Source of the DNA: Nonomuraea indica
GTDB lineage: Bacteria > Actinomycetota > Actinomycetes > Streptosporangiales > Streptosporangiaceae
DNA: 64,000 nucleotides
Direction: 5' to 3'
Assembly (NCBI RefSeq): GCF_002850745.1
Contig: NZ_KZ559477.1
Location: 133,870 to 197,869 of the forward strand
Of the stretch, positions 54,311-61,797 are shown one piece after another (position 1 is the first letter of the stretch; each line of letters starts with the position of its first letter). Both the position numbers and the translations under genes were made by a program. The notes under the pieces were generated by a model, which saw only the letters and a list, made by a program, of their open reading frames with translations, searched no databases and had not been told where the DNA came from.

Positions 54311-55578
54311 CGCACCGTCGGGTGGCCGTCACCGGCATCGGGGTCGTCGCCCCGGGCGGGACGGGCCGCAAGGCGTTCTGGGAGCTGCTGACCGCGGGCC
54401 GGACGGCGACGCGAGCCGTCTCGCTGTTCGACGCCGGCGGGTTCAGGTCCCGCATCGCGGCCGAGTGCGACTTCGACCCGGCGGCGGAGGGCCTCGGCGC
54501 CCGCGAGATCCGCCGGATGGACCGGGCCGCGCAGTTCGCCGTCGTGTGCGCGCGCGAGGCGCTCGCCGACAGCGGCCTCGAACTGCCGGACGTCGAGCCG
54601 TCCCGCGTCGGCGTGACGCTGGGCAGCGCGGTCGGCTGCACCATGAGCCTGGAGGAGGAGTACTCCGTGGTGAGCGACGCGGGCCGCGACTGGCTCGTCG
54701 ACCACTCCTACGGCGTCCCCCACCTGTACGGGCACCTGGTGCCGAGCTCGCTGGCCGCAGAGGTGGCGTGGACGTGCGGCGCCGAGGGCCAGGTGACGCT
54801 GATCTCGACCGGCTGCACCTCGGGCCTGGACGCCGTCGGCTACGGCGCCCGGCTGATCGCGGAGGGGACGGCGGACGTCGTCCTGGCCGGCGCGACCGAC
54901 GCGCCGATCTCCCCGATCACGGTGGCGTGCTTCGACGCGATCAAGGCCACCTCGCCCCGCAACGACGAGCCGGCCCGCGCCTCGCGTCCGTTCGACCGGG
55001 ACCGCAACGGGTTCGTGCTCGGCGAGGGGGCGGCGGTGTTCGTCCTGGAGGACCTGGAGCGCGCCCGGCGCCGCGACGCCCACGTCTACTGCGAGGTCGC
55101 GGGGTACGCCACGCGCGGCAACGCCTACCACATGACCGGGCTGAAGCCGGACGGGCGCGAGATGGCCGAGGCGATCCGCGTGGCGCTGGACGCCGCGCGG
55201 GTGGACCCGGGCGACGTCGACTACATCAACGCCCACGGCTCCGGCACCAAGCAGAACGACCGGCACGAGACGGCCGCGTTCAAGCGCAGCCTCGGCGAGC
55301 ACGCCTACCGCACCCCGGTCAGCTCCATCAAGTCCATGATCGGGCACTCGCTGGGCGCGATCGGCTCGATCGAGGTGGCCGCCTGCGCCCTGGCGATCGA
55401 GCACGGCGTGGTGCCGCCGACGGCCAACCTCGACACGCCCGACCCCGAGTGCGACCTCGACTACGTCCCGCACACGGCGCGCGAACGGCCGATCGACGTG
55501 GTGCTCAGCGTGGGCAGCGGCTTCGGCGGGTTCCAGACGGCGACCGTGCTCACCGCTCCCGGCCGGGTGGCGTCGTGA
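54307..55578 (+). CDS. Type II PKS ketosynthase alpha (KS-alpha)
   Basis: 423 residues. The catalytic triad is intact: Cys170 in STGCTSGLDA, His310 in NAHGSGT and His347 in IKSMIGHSLG. With the CLF it forms the heterodimer that builds a poly-beta-ketone on the ACP by iterative malonyl extension. The start overlaps the cupin stop and the CLF start overlaps its stop, as is usual for minimal PKS operons. Confidence 0.98.
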   Translation: MTHRRVAVTGIGVVAPGGTGRKAFWELLTAGRTATRAVSLFDAGGFRSRIAAECDFDPAAEGLGAREIRRMDRAAQFAVVCAREALADSGLELPDVEPSRVGVTLGSAVGCTMSLEEEYSVVSDAGRDWLVDHSYGVPHLYGHLVPSSLAAEVAWTCGAEGQVTLISTGCTSGLDAVGYGARLIAEGTADVVLAGATDAPISPITVACFDAIKATSPRNDEPARASRPFDRDRNGFVLGEGAAVFVLEDLERARRRDAHVYCEVAGYATRGNAYHMTGLKPDGREMAEAIRVALDAARVDPGDVDYINAHGSGTKQNDRHETAAFKRSLGEHAYRTPVSSIKSMIGHSLGAIGSIEVAACALAIEHGVVPPTANLDTPDPECDLDYVPHTARERPIDVVLSVGSGFGGFQTATVLTAPGRVAS

Positions 55579-56843
55579 GCGCGGCCGCGGTCGTCACGGG
55601 CATCGGCGTCGTCGCACCCACCGGCATGGGCGCCGAGGAACACTGGGCGGCGACGCTGCGCGGCGACGGCGCGATCGGCGAGATCAGCAGGTTCGACGCC
55701 TCCTCCTACCCGGTGCGCCTGGCCGGCGAGGTGCGCGACTTCGTCGCGGCCGGGAACGTGCCCGGCAGGCTGATCCCCCAGACGGACCACTGGACGCACA
55801 TGGCGCTGGTGGCGGCGGACATGGCGCTGGCCGACGCCGGCGTCGTCCCCGCCGACCTGCCCGAGTACGAGATGGGCGTCATCACGGCCAGTTCCTCCGG
55901 CGGCGTCGAGTTCGGCCAGCGGGAGATCCAGGAACTGTGGAGCAAGGGACCGCGGCACGTCGGCGCCTACCAGTCGATCGCCTGGTTCTACGCCGCGACC
56001 ACCGGCCAGATCTCCATCAGGTACGGCATGCGCGGCCCGTGCGGGGTCGTCGTCGCCGAGCAGGCGGGCGCCCTGGAGTCGCTGGCCCAGGCCCGGCGCG
56101 TCCTGGACGACGGCGCCCGCCTGGTGGTCAGCGGCGGCACCGACGCCCCGTTCAGCCCGTACGGCCTGACCTGCCAGATGGCCAACGGCCTGCTCAGCAC
56201 CCGCCGTGACCCGCGGCGGGCGTACCTGCCCTTCGACGCCGACGCCAACGGGTACGTGCCCGGCGAGGGCGGCGCGATCCTCATCGTGGAGGACGCCGAC
56301 AGCGCCCGGGAGCGCGGCGCCGGCACGTGGTACGGGGTGGTCGCCGGTCACGCGGCCACCTTCGACCCGCCGCCCGGCAGCGGCCGTCCCCGCACCCTGG
56401 ACCGGGCGATCCGGGGCGCGCTCGCCGACGCCGGCGTGGAGCCGGGCGAGGTGGACGTGGTCTTCGCCGACGCCGCCGGCGTCCCGGAGGCGGACCGGGC
56501 CGAGGCGGAGGCGATCGCGGCCGTGTTCGGCGACCACGGCGTGCCCGTCACCGCGCCCAAGACGCTGACCGGCCGGCTGTACGCCGGAGGCCCGGCCCTG
56601 GACATCGCCACGGCGCTGCTGGCCATGCGCGACTCGGTGATCCCGCCGACGGCCGGCGTCGCGGCCCCGGCGCCGGGCTGCCGGATCGACCTGGTCACCG
56701 GCGAGCCGCGGGCCGGCCGGGTGCGCACCGCGCTGGTCCTCGCCCGGGGCCACGGCGGCTTCAACGCCGCGCTCGTCCTGAAGGAACCGCCCGGCCGGCC
56801 CGGCCGGGCCGACCACCCGACCGACGACAGGAGCGACCGATGA
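55575..56843 (+). CDS. Type II PKS chain length factor (KS-beta)
   Basis: 422 residues from the GTG at 55575. The active-site Cys is replaced by Gln163 (VVVAEQAGALES), the diagnostic change that gives malonyl-ACP decarboxylation rather than condensation. The remainder is a normal thiolase fold (FDADANGYVPGEGGAI, VTAPKTLTGRLYAGGPALD). It determines chain length together with KS-alpha. I could not read a chain length from the gate residues reliably; the surrounding gene set resembles long-chain (pentangular-type) clusters. Confidence 0.97.
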   Translation: MSAAAVVTGIGVVAPTGMGAEEHWAATLRGDGAIGEISRFDASSYPVRLAGEVRDFVAAGNVPGRLIPQTDHWTHMALVAADMALADAGVVPADLPEYEMGVITASSSGGVEFGQREIQELWSKGPRHVGAYQSIAWFYAATTGQISIRYGMRGPCGVVVAEQAGALESLAQARRVLDDGARLVVSGGTDAPFSPYGLTCQMANGLLSTRRDPRRAYLPFDADANGYVPGEGGAILIVEDADSARERGAGTWYGVVAGHAATFDPPPGSGRPRTLDRAIRGALADAGVEPGEVDVVFADAAGVPEADRAEAEAIAAVFGDHGVPVTAPKTLTGRLYAGGPALDIATALLAMRDSVIPPTAGVAAPAPGCRIDLVTGEPRAGRVRTALVLARGHGGFNAALVLKEPPGRPGRADHPTDDRSDR

Positions 56844-57091
56844 AGGACTTCACCCTCGACGACCTGCGCGGCCTCATGCGGGCCAGCGCCGGCGTGGACG
56901 AGGCCGTCGACCTGGACGGCGACATCGCCGACGTCCCGTTCACCGAGATGAACTACGACTCGCTGGCCGTGCTGGAGCTCGCCGGCCGGATCGAGCGCGA
57001 CTGGGAGATCGTCGTCCCCGACGACGTGATCATGGAGCTGAAGACGCCCGCCGAGGTGCTCGGCTACGTCAACCGCCAGAAGGTGGCCTAG
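56840..57091 (+). CDS. Type II PKS acyl carrier protein
   Basis: 83 residues. The phosphopantetheine site is Ser41 in MNYDSLAVLELAGR. Helices 1 and 3 are typical (FTLDDLRGLMRASAG; TPAEVLGYVNRQ). AGGAG precedes the ATG, which overlaps the CLF stop. It carries the growing polyketide for KS-alpha/CLF. No dedicated phosphopantetheinyl transferase is seen in the window. Confidence 0.97.
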   Translation: MKDFTLDDLRGLMRASAGVDEAVDLDGDIADVPFTEMNYDSLAVLELAGRIERDWEIVVPDDVIMELKTPAEVLGYVNRQKVA

Positions 57092-57093
57092 CC

Positions 57094-57558
57094 GTGGCCG
57101 GGCACACCGACCGCTCCGTGGTCATCGCCGCCCCGATGGAGCTGGTCTGGGACATGACCAACGACGTCGAGTCGTGGCCGGAGCTGTTCAGCGAGTACGC
57201 CAAGGCGGAGATCCTGCACCGCGACGGCGACACCGTGCGGTTCCGCCTGACGATGCACCCCGACGAGGACGGCAACGCCTGGTCGTGGGTGTCGGAGCGG
57301 ACCGCCGACCCGCGGACCAGGACCGTGCGGGCGCACCGCGTCGAGACCGGCTGGTTCGAGTACATGAACATCCGGTGGGAGTACCGGGACGTGCCCGGCG
57401 GCGTGGAGATGCGCTGGACGCAGGACTTCCGGATGAAGCCCGAGTCGCCGGTCGACCTGGAGGCGATGACCCGGCGGATCGACGCCAACTCGCCCGTGCA
57501 GATGAACCTGATCAAGGAGAAGGTGGAGCGCGCGGCACGGGAGGCCGGGCGGGGATGA
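57094..57558 (+). CDS. Polyketide aromatase/cyclase (TcmN N-domain/WhiE-ORFVI type)
   Basis: 154 residues from the GTG at 57094. SRPBCC fold with DRSVVIAAPMELVWDMTNDV at the N-terminus, WPELFSEYAKAEIL, and the signature RWEYRDVPGGVEMRWTQDF, followed by a C-terminal helix covering the pocket. Single-domain cyclases of this type make the first-ring closures (C9-C14 in TcmN). It lies 2 bp after the ACP stop. Confidence 0.95.
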   Translation: MAGHTDRSVVIAAPMELVWDMTNDVESWPELFSEYAKAEILHRDGDTVRFRLTMHPDEDGNAWSWVSERTADPRTRTVRAHRVETGWFEYMNIRWEYRDVPGGVEMRWTQDFRMKPESPVDLEAMTRRIDANSPVQMNLIKEKVERAAREAGRG

Positions 57559-58016
57559 CCCAGGTCCTGCTGCCGCTGGCGCTGCTCGCCAACGGGCTCG
57601 CCGCCGGCGTGCTGGTGGCGACCGTCCTCGGGGTCGTCCCGTTCTACCGCACGCTCAGCGCCGACCTCTACGTCAGGGCGCACGCCTTCGCCGTGGGCCG
57701 CTACGACCCGTTCCAGCCGGCGTGCCTGCTGGTCACCTTCGCCGCCGACGCGGCGATCGTGCTGACGGAGCCGTCGGGGGCCGGCCGGGCGCTGTGCGCG
57801 GCGGCCGGCCTCACGGCCGTGTCGGTGGTGGCGGTCTCGCTGACCCGCAACGTCCCGATGAACCGCTGGATCAAGGCGCAGGACCCGCGGGCGATGCCCG
57901 CCGGCTGGGACATGGAGGGGTTCCGCAGCCGGTGGGCGCGGTGGAACAGCAGGCGCACCGCGCTGGCGGTGCTCGCCCTCGTCCTGAACGCCGCCGCGGC
58001 CGCCGTGCTGCTGTGA
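57555..58016 (+). CDS. DUF1772 (anthrone-oxygenase-like) membrane protein, copy 2
   Basis: 153 residues, four predicted helices, with LTRNVPMNRWIKAQDPRAMP after helix 3, matching the TRNVPINRR motif of copy 1 across the divergent promoter. The ATG overlaps the cyclase stop by 4 bp. It probably takes part in oxygenation of a reduced ring (anthrone to anthraquinone type). The two copies are diverged, so they may act at different positions or together. Confidence 0.88.
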   Translation: MTQVLLPLALLANGLAAGVLVATVLGVVPFYRTLSADLYVRAHAFAVGRYDPFQPACLLVTFAADAAIVLTEPSGAGRALCAAAGLTAVSVVAVSLTRNVPMNRWIKAQDPRAMPAGWDMEGFRSRWARWNSRRTALAVLALVLNAAAAAVLL

Positions 58017-58054
58017 CCGCCCGCCGACTGTCGAGACACCCATGAGGAGCAACG

Positions 58055-58792
58055 ATGAGTTTTCAGCTGGACGGTAGGAACGCGCTGGTCACCGGCGGGA
58101 CCCGGGGGATCGGCCGGGCGATCGCGCTCGGCCTGGCGCGGGAGGGATGCAACGTGGTCGCCTGCTACCGGGGCGACGAGCAGGCCGCGCGACGGCTGGA
58201 GGCCGAGCTGGAGGGCACGCCGGGCAAGCACCGCGTCGTCCAGGCCGACGTGAGCCGGCCCGGCGACGTGGACCGGCTGCTCGACGAGTGCCGCACCGCC
58301 CTGGGCACGCTCGACGTCGTCGTGCACAACGCGGGAGCCGTCAGCCACGTGCCGTTCGCCGAGCTGCAGCCGGACGAGTGGCACCGGGTGATCGACACCA
58401 ACCTGACCGGCATGTACCTCGTGGTGCGCGGCGCGCTCCCGCTGGCCGCCGAGGGCGCCTCGGTCGTCGTCATCGGCTCCAAGGCGGCCATGGTCGGCGT
58501 GCCGCTGCGCGCCCACTACACCGCCTCGAAGGCGGGCGTGCTCGGCCTCGCCCGCACCCTCAGCAAGGAGCTCGGCCCGCGCGGCATCCGGGTCAACGTC
58601 GTCGCGCCCGGCATCATCACCACCGACGCCGCGGCGGGCCTCAGCGAGCAGCAGGCGCAGCGCTACCGCTCGATGACGTCGCTCGGCCGGCTGGGCGAGC
58701 CGGAGGAGGTCGCCGACGTGGTGCTGTTCCTGGCCAGCGGCCGCTCCCGCTACATGACCGGCGAGACCGTGCACGTCGACGGAGGGATCTGA
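58055..58792 (+). CDS. SDR-family polyketide ketoreductase
   Basis: 245 residues. The NADPH motif is TGGTRGIG, followed by NAG, the catalytic YTASK (Tyr/Lys) and Ser in VVIGSKAAM, with substrate loop PGIITTDAAAG. It is FabG-like. Type II PKS clusters with a TcmN-type cyclase often use such an SDR to reduce one carbonyl of the folded chain. AGGAG lies before the ATG. It belongs to the PKS operon (38-bp gap). Confidence 0.93.
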   Translation: MSFQLDGRNALVTGGTRGIGRAIALGLAREGCNVVACYRGDEQAARRLEAELEGTPGKHRVVQADVSRPGDVDRLLDECRTALGTLDVVVHNAGAVSHVPFAELQPDEWHRVIDTNLTGMYLVVRGALPLAAEGASVVVIGSKAAMVGVPLRAHYTASKAGVLGLARTLSKELGPRGIRVNVVAPGIITTDAAAGLSEQQAQRYRSMTSLGRLGEPEEVADVVLFLASGRSRYMTGETVHVDGGI

Positions 58793-58793
58793 C

Positions 58794-59126
58794 ATGGCAG
58801 GCACGAACGCGTTCCGGGTGATGCTGCGGATGCAGATCATCCCCGGCAAGGAGCAGGACTTCGAGCGGGTCTGGTACTCGGTCGCCGACGTGGTCGGCGA
58901 CAACCCCGCCAACATCGGGCAGTGGCTGCTCCGGAGCGCCGAGGAGGACGGCGTCTACTACATCATGAGCGACTGGGTGGACGAGGAGAGGTTCCGCGCG
59001 TTCGAGCGGAGCGAGGAGCACGTCGAGCACCGCAAGAAGCTGCACCCGTACCGGTCGCACGGCACGATGACCACCCTGCACGTCGTCCACGACCTCGGCC
59101 GGGAACGCGCGGAGACGCGGCGGTGA
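58794..59126 (+). CDS. Antibiotic biosynthesis monooxygenase (ABM) family protein 1
   Basis: 110 residues of the dimeric ferredoxin-like ABM fold: FRVMLRMQIIPGKEQDFERVW, YYIMSDWVDEERFRAFERSE and MTTLHVVHDL. TcmH/ActVA-Orf6-like members oxygenate anthrones without cofactor, and cyclase-like relatives also occur. The ATG is 1 bp after the ketoreductase stop. It is immediately followed by a second ABM gene that overlaps it. Confidence 0.9.
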   Translation: MAGTNAFRVMLRMQIIPGKEQDFERVWYSVADVVGDNPANIGQWLLRSAEEDGVYYIMSDWVDEERFRAFERSEEHVEHRKKLHPYRSHGTMTTLHVVHDLGRERAETRR

Positions 59127-59431
59127 TCGGCCACGTCCGCGTGCTCGTCCACTACACCGCCCCTGAGCAGGACCAGGAGTCGGTGCTGGAGGCCTACCGG
59201 CGGGTCAACGACGGCATGCGCGGGACGCCCGGCCTGCTGAGCAGCCAGCTGCTGCGCTCGGCCCTCGACACGGGCGAGTTCGCGGTCCTCAGCGAGTGGA
59301 CCGACCTGCCGCGCTTCCGCGCCTGGGAGGAGGGCACCCGGCACAAGCAGCAGACCGCCGCGCTCCGGTCGTACCGCGACGAGGGCCGGGGGAGAGGTTA
59401 CGGGATCTATGAAGTGGTGGACCAGCTCTGA
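59123..59431 (+). CDS. Antibiotic biosynthesis monooxygenase (ABM) family protein 2
   Basis: 102 residues from the GTG at 59123, which overlaps the first ABM stop (GTGA). ABM pattern: GHVRVLVHYTAPEQDQESVLEAYR, FAVLSEWTDLPRFRAWEEG and YGIYEVVDQL. The two ABM proteins are clearly diverged, so they may form a heterodimer or act on different carbons, as paired ABM genes do in pentangular polyketide clusters. Confidence 0.88.
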   Translation: MIGHVRVLVHYTAPEQDQESVLEAYRRVNDGMRGTPGLLSSQLLRSALDTGEFAVLSEWTDLPRFRAWEEGTRHKQQTAALRSYRDEGRGRGYGIYEVVDQL

Positions 59432-59567
59432 CCGGGCGGCCGGCGTCTCGCCGGTGCGGCGGGTCGCCGGCCTGGTGGGCCGGCATCTGTGGACGGGGCT
59501 GCAGAGCATCGGCCGGGTGGGATTCGCCGACCCGTGGCCGACCGACGACAAGGAGGACCCGCGATGA
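59409..59567 (+). CDS. Small 52-residue protein between ABM2 and the carboxylase gene
   Basis: The ATG at 59409 lies 23 bp inside the ABM2 gene in another frame. The frame ends with TGA at 59565-59567, overlapping the carboxylase ATG by 4 bp, as in the other couplings of this operon. The product starts MKWWTSSDRAAG, has a basic amphipathic middle (VRRVAGLVGRHLWTGLQS) and an acidic end (DDKEDPR). Without it the operon would have a 132-bp gap, larger than any other. I do not recognise it; it may be a small accessory or membrane-associated protein. Confidence 0.55.
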   Translation: MKWWTSSDRAAGVSPVRRVAGLVGRHLWTGLQSIGRVGFADPWPTDDKEDPR

Positions 59568-61240
59568 CCGTCATGTCCCCACCCGGGGCCGACGTCGCCG
59601 CATGGCTCCGCTGCGCGGGCTGCGGGGAGACCGTGTACGGCAAGCGCTTCGCGCGGGAGCTGGGCGTGTGTCCCGGCTGCGGGCTGCACACCCGGCTCAC
59701 CGCGTGGCAGCGGATCGGGCAGCTCTTCGACGAGGGGTCGCCGGTGCCGGTCGACGCGCCCGCGACCGTGGAGGATCCGCTGGGGTTCACCGACAGCAGG
59801 CCGTACACCGGCCGGCTGCGTGAGGCGCGCGACGGCACCGGGCTGGACGAGGCGGTCGTCTGCGTGCGCGGCACCGTCGAGGGCCACGGGCTCGTCGCCG
59901 CCGTCATGGACTTCCGCTTCATGGGCGGGAGCCTCGGCGCCGGGGTCGGCGCCCGCATCACCGCGGCGGCCGAGGCTGCGCTGACCGAACGGGTGCCGTT
60001 CCTGCTGGTGACGGCGTCGGGCGGGGCGCGCATGCAGGAGGGCGCGCTGTCGCTCATGCAGATGGCCAAGACCGCCCAGGCGCTGGCGGAGCTGGACGAG
60101 GCGGGCGTCCTCACGATCGGGGTGCTGACCGACCCGACGTACGGTGGGGTGGCGGCGTCGTTCGCGACCCTGCCCGACGTCATCCTTGCCGAGCCGGGCG
60201 CCCACATCGGGTTCGCCGGACCCCGGGTGATCCGGCAGACCATCCGGCAGGAGCTTCCCCCCGGGTTCCAGACGGCGGAGTTCCTGCGCGGCAAGGGGTT
60301 CGTCGACGGGGTCGTGCCGCGCTCCGCGCTCCGCCCGGCCATCGCCCGGCTGTGCGCGCTGCAGCGCCCGGCCACCGGCACGGCCGGCCGGTCCGGTCCG
60401 GCGGGCCGGCCGTCGCGGCTCGTCCTGCGACCGGAGCGGCTGCCGGAGCGCGACGGCTGGACGGCCGTCCAGCTCGCCCGGCACGCCGACCGGCCCACGA
60501 CCCTCGACTACGCCGCCTCGGCACTGGAGGACTTCGTCGAGCTGCATGGGGACCGGCTGGGCGGCGACTGCCCCGCCGTCGTCGGCGGCGTCGGGCGGCT
60601 GGCGGGCCGGCCGGTCGTGCTCATCGGGCACCAGAAGGGGCACGGCACCCGCGAGCGGGTCGAGCGCAACTTCGGCATGCCGAGCCCGGCCGGCTACCGC
60701 AAGGCGGCGCGGCTCATGCGCCTGGCCGCCAAGCTGGGCCACCCCGTGGTCACGCTCATCGACACGCCGGGCGCCCATCCGGGCGTCGAGGCCGAGGAGA
60801 ACGGCCAGGCGTGGGCGATCGCCGACAACCTGCGGCTGATGTCGGCGCTGCCCGTGCCGGTCGTCGCCGTGGTCACCGGGGAGGGCGGGAGCGGCGGGGC
60901 GCTGGCCCTGGCCGTCGCCAACCGGGTGCTGGCCCTGTCCAACGCGGTGTACTCGGTGATCAGCCCCGAGGGGTGCGCGTCCATCCTGTGGAAGAGCCAG
61001 GACGCGGCCGACCGGGCGGCCGCCGCGCTGCGGCTCGACGCCCGGGAGCTGCTGCTGCACGGCGTCGTGGACGGCGTGGTCCCCGAACCCGGCGAGGGCG
61101 CCCACACCGACCCGGCGGCCACCGCGCGGCTGCTGGCGGCGGCGGTGGCGGAGGCGCTCGACGAGCTCGCCATCCACGATCCGAAGAAGCTGGTGGCCGA
61201 CCGGCGGCAGCGGTTCCGGCGGTTCGGCTCGCCGCTGTGA
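59564..61240 (+). CDS. Acetyl-CoA carboxylase carboxyltransferase, fused beta and alpha subunits
   Basis: 558 residues. The N-terminal half is AccD-like: zinc ribbon CAGCG at 17 with CPGC at 36, then GARMQEGALSLMQMAK and GFAGPRVIRQTI. The C-terminal half is AccA-like: LDYAASALEDFVELHGDR, NFGMPSPAGYRKAARLM, DTPGAHPGVEAEENGQA and GEGGSGGALALAV. Together with the following two genes it makes malonyl-CoA from acetyl-CoA. Its place in the PKS operon suggests dedicated extender supply. AGGAGG precedes the ATG. Confidence 0.95.
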   Translation: MTVMSPPGADVAAWLRCAGCGETVYGKRFARELGVCPGCGLHTRLTAWQRIGQLFDEGSPVPVDAPATVEDPLGFTDSRPYTGRLREARDGTGLDEAVVCVRGTVEGHGLVAAVMDFRFMGGSLGAGVGARITAAAEAALTERVPFLLVTASGGARMQEGALSLMQMAKTAQALAELDEAGVLTIGVLTDPTYGGVAASFATLPDVILAEPGAHIGFAGPRVIRQTIRQELPPGFQTAEFLRGKGFVDGVVPRSALRPAIARLCALQRPATGTAGRSGPAGRPSRLVLRPERLPERDGWTAVQLARHADRPTTLDYAASALEDFVELHGDRLGGDCPAVVGGVGRLAGRPVVLIGHQKGHGTRERVERNFGMPSPAGYRKAARLMRLAAKLGHPVVTLIDTPGAHPGVEAEENGQAWAIADNLRLMSALPVPVVAVVTGEGGSGGALALAVANRVLALSNAVYSVISPEGCASILWKSQDAADRAAAALRLDARELLLHGVVDGVVPEPGEGAHTDPAATARLLAAAVAEALDELAIHDPKKLVADRRQRFRRFGSPL

Positions 61241-61278
61241 CGCCGTCAGGTGCGAGGGAGACGAGTGAGGGAGGTCCC

Positions 61279-61797
61279 GTGGACGACGTGACCGGTGCCG
61301 CGTCGCACGCGTTGCTGGGTGAGCTGTGCCGCCGCGCCGTCGAGCTGGTCAACGCCGGCGGCGCCGGGATGCGGCGGGTGCGGCTGCAGTCCGGCGACGC
61401 CGTCGTCGAACTGGAGTGGCCCGAGCCAGCGGCGGAGGCCGCGCCGGCCGGGGCGCACCCGGGCCCGGCCCGGCCGCCCGCCGCCCCCGGCCGGACGGTG
61501 GACCCGGCCGTGCCCGCCGGCCCGGAGGACGCGGCCGGCGCCGGCACGGCGCACGAGGTGGGCGCGCCGGTGGTGGGCACCTTCTACCGGGCTCCCGAGC
61601 CGGGCGCCCCGCCGTTCGTCGCGGTCGGCGACGTCGTGGAGAAGGGACAGCAGGTCGGGATCGTGGAGGCCATGAAGCTGATGAACCCCGTGGAGGCCGA
61701 CCGGGCCGGCCGCGTGCTCGCCGTCGTCGTCCCGGACGGCACGCACGTCGAGTACGGCCAGACCCTGCTCACCCTCGATCCCGGGGAAGCGCCGTGA
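61279..61797 (+). CDS. accB: Biotin carboxyl carrier protein of acetyl-CoA carboxylase
   Basis: 172 residues from the GTG at 61279 (GGGAGG five nt upstream); an upstream GTG at 61237 that overlaps the previous stop is possible. A short N-terminal domain and a Pro/Ala linker precede the biotinyl domain with VGTFYRAPEPG and EAMKLMN, where Lys is biotinylated. It partners the downstream biotin carboxylase and the upstream carboxyltransferase. Confidence 0.95.
   Translation: MDDVTGAASHALLGELCRRAVELVNAGGAGMRRVRLQSGDAVVELEWPEPAAEAAPAGAHPGPARPPAAPGRTVDPAVPAGPEDAAGAGTAHEVGAPVVGTFYRAPEPGAPPFVAVGDVVEKGQQVGIVEAMKLMNPVEADRAGRVLAVVVPDGTHVEYGQTLLTLDPGEAP

Noticed and set aside
54015..55574. Plus-strand frame upstream of the CLF in the same frame as it
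   Set aside because: It is the shadow of the cupin and KS-alpha genes; the CLF begins at the GTG at 55575 with its conserved N-terminus.
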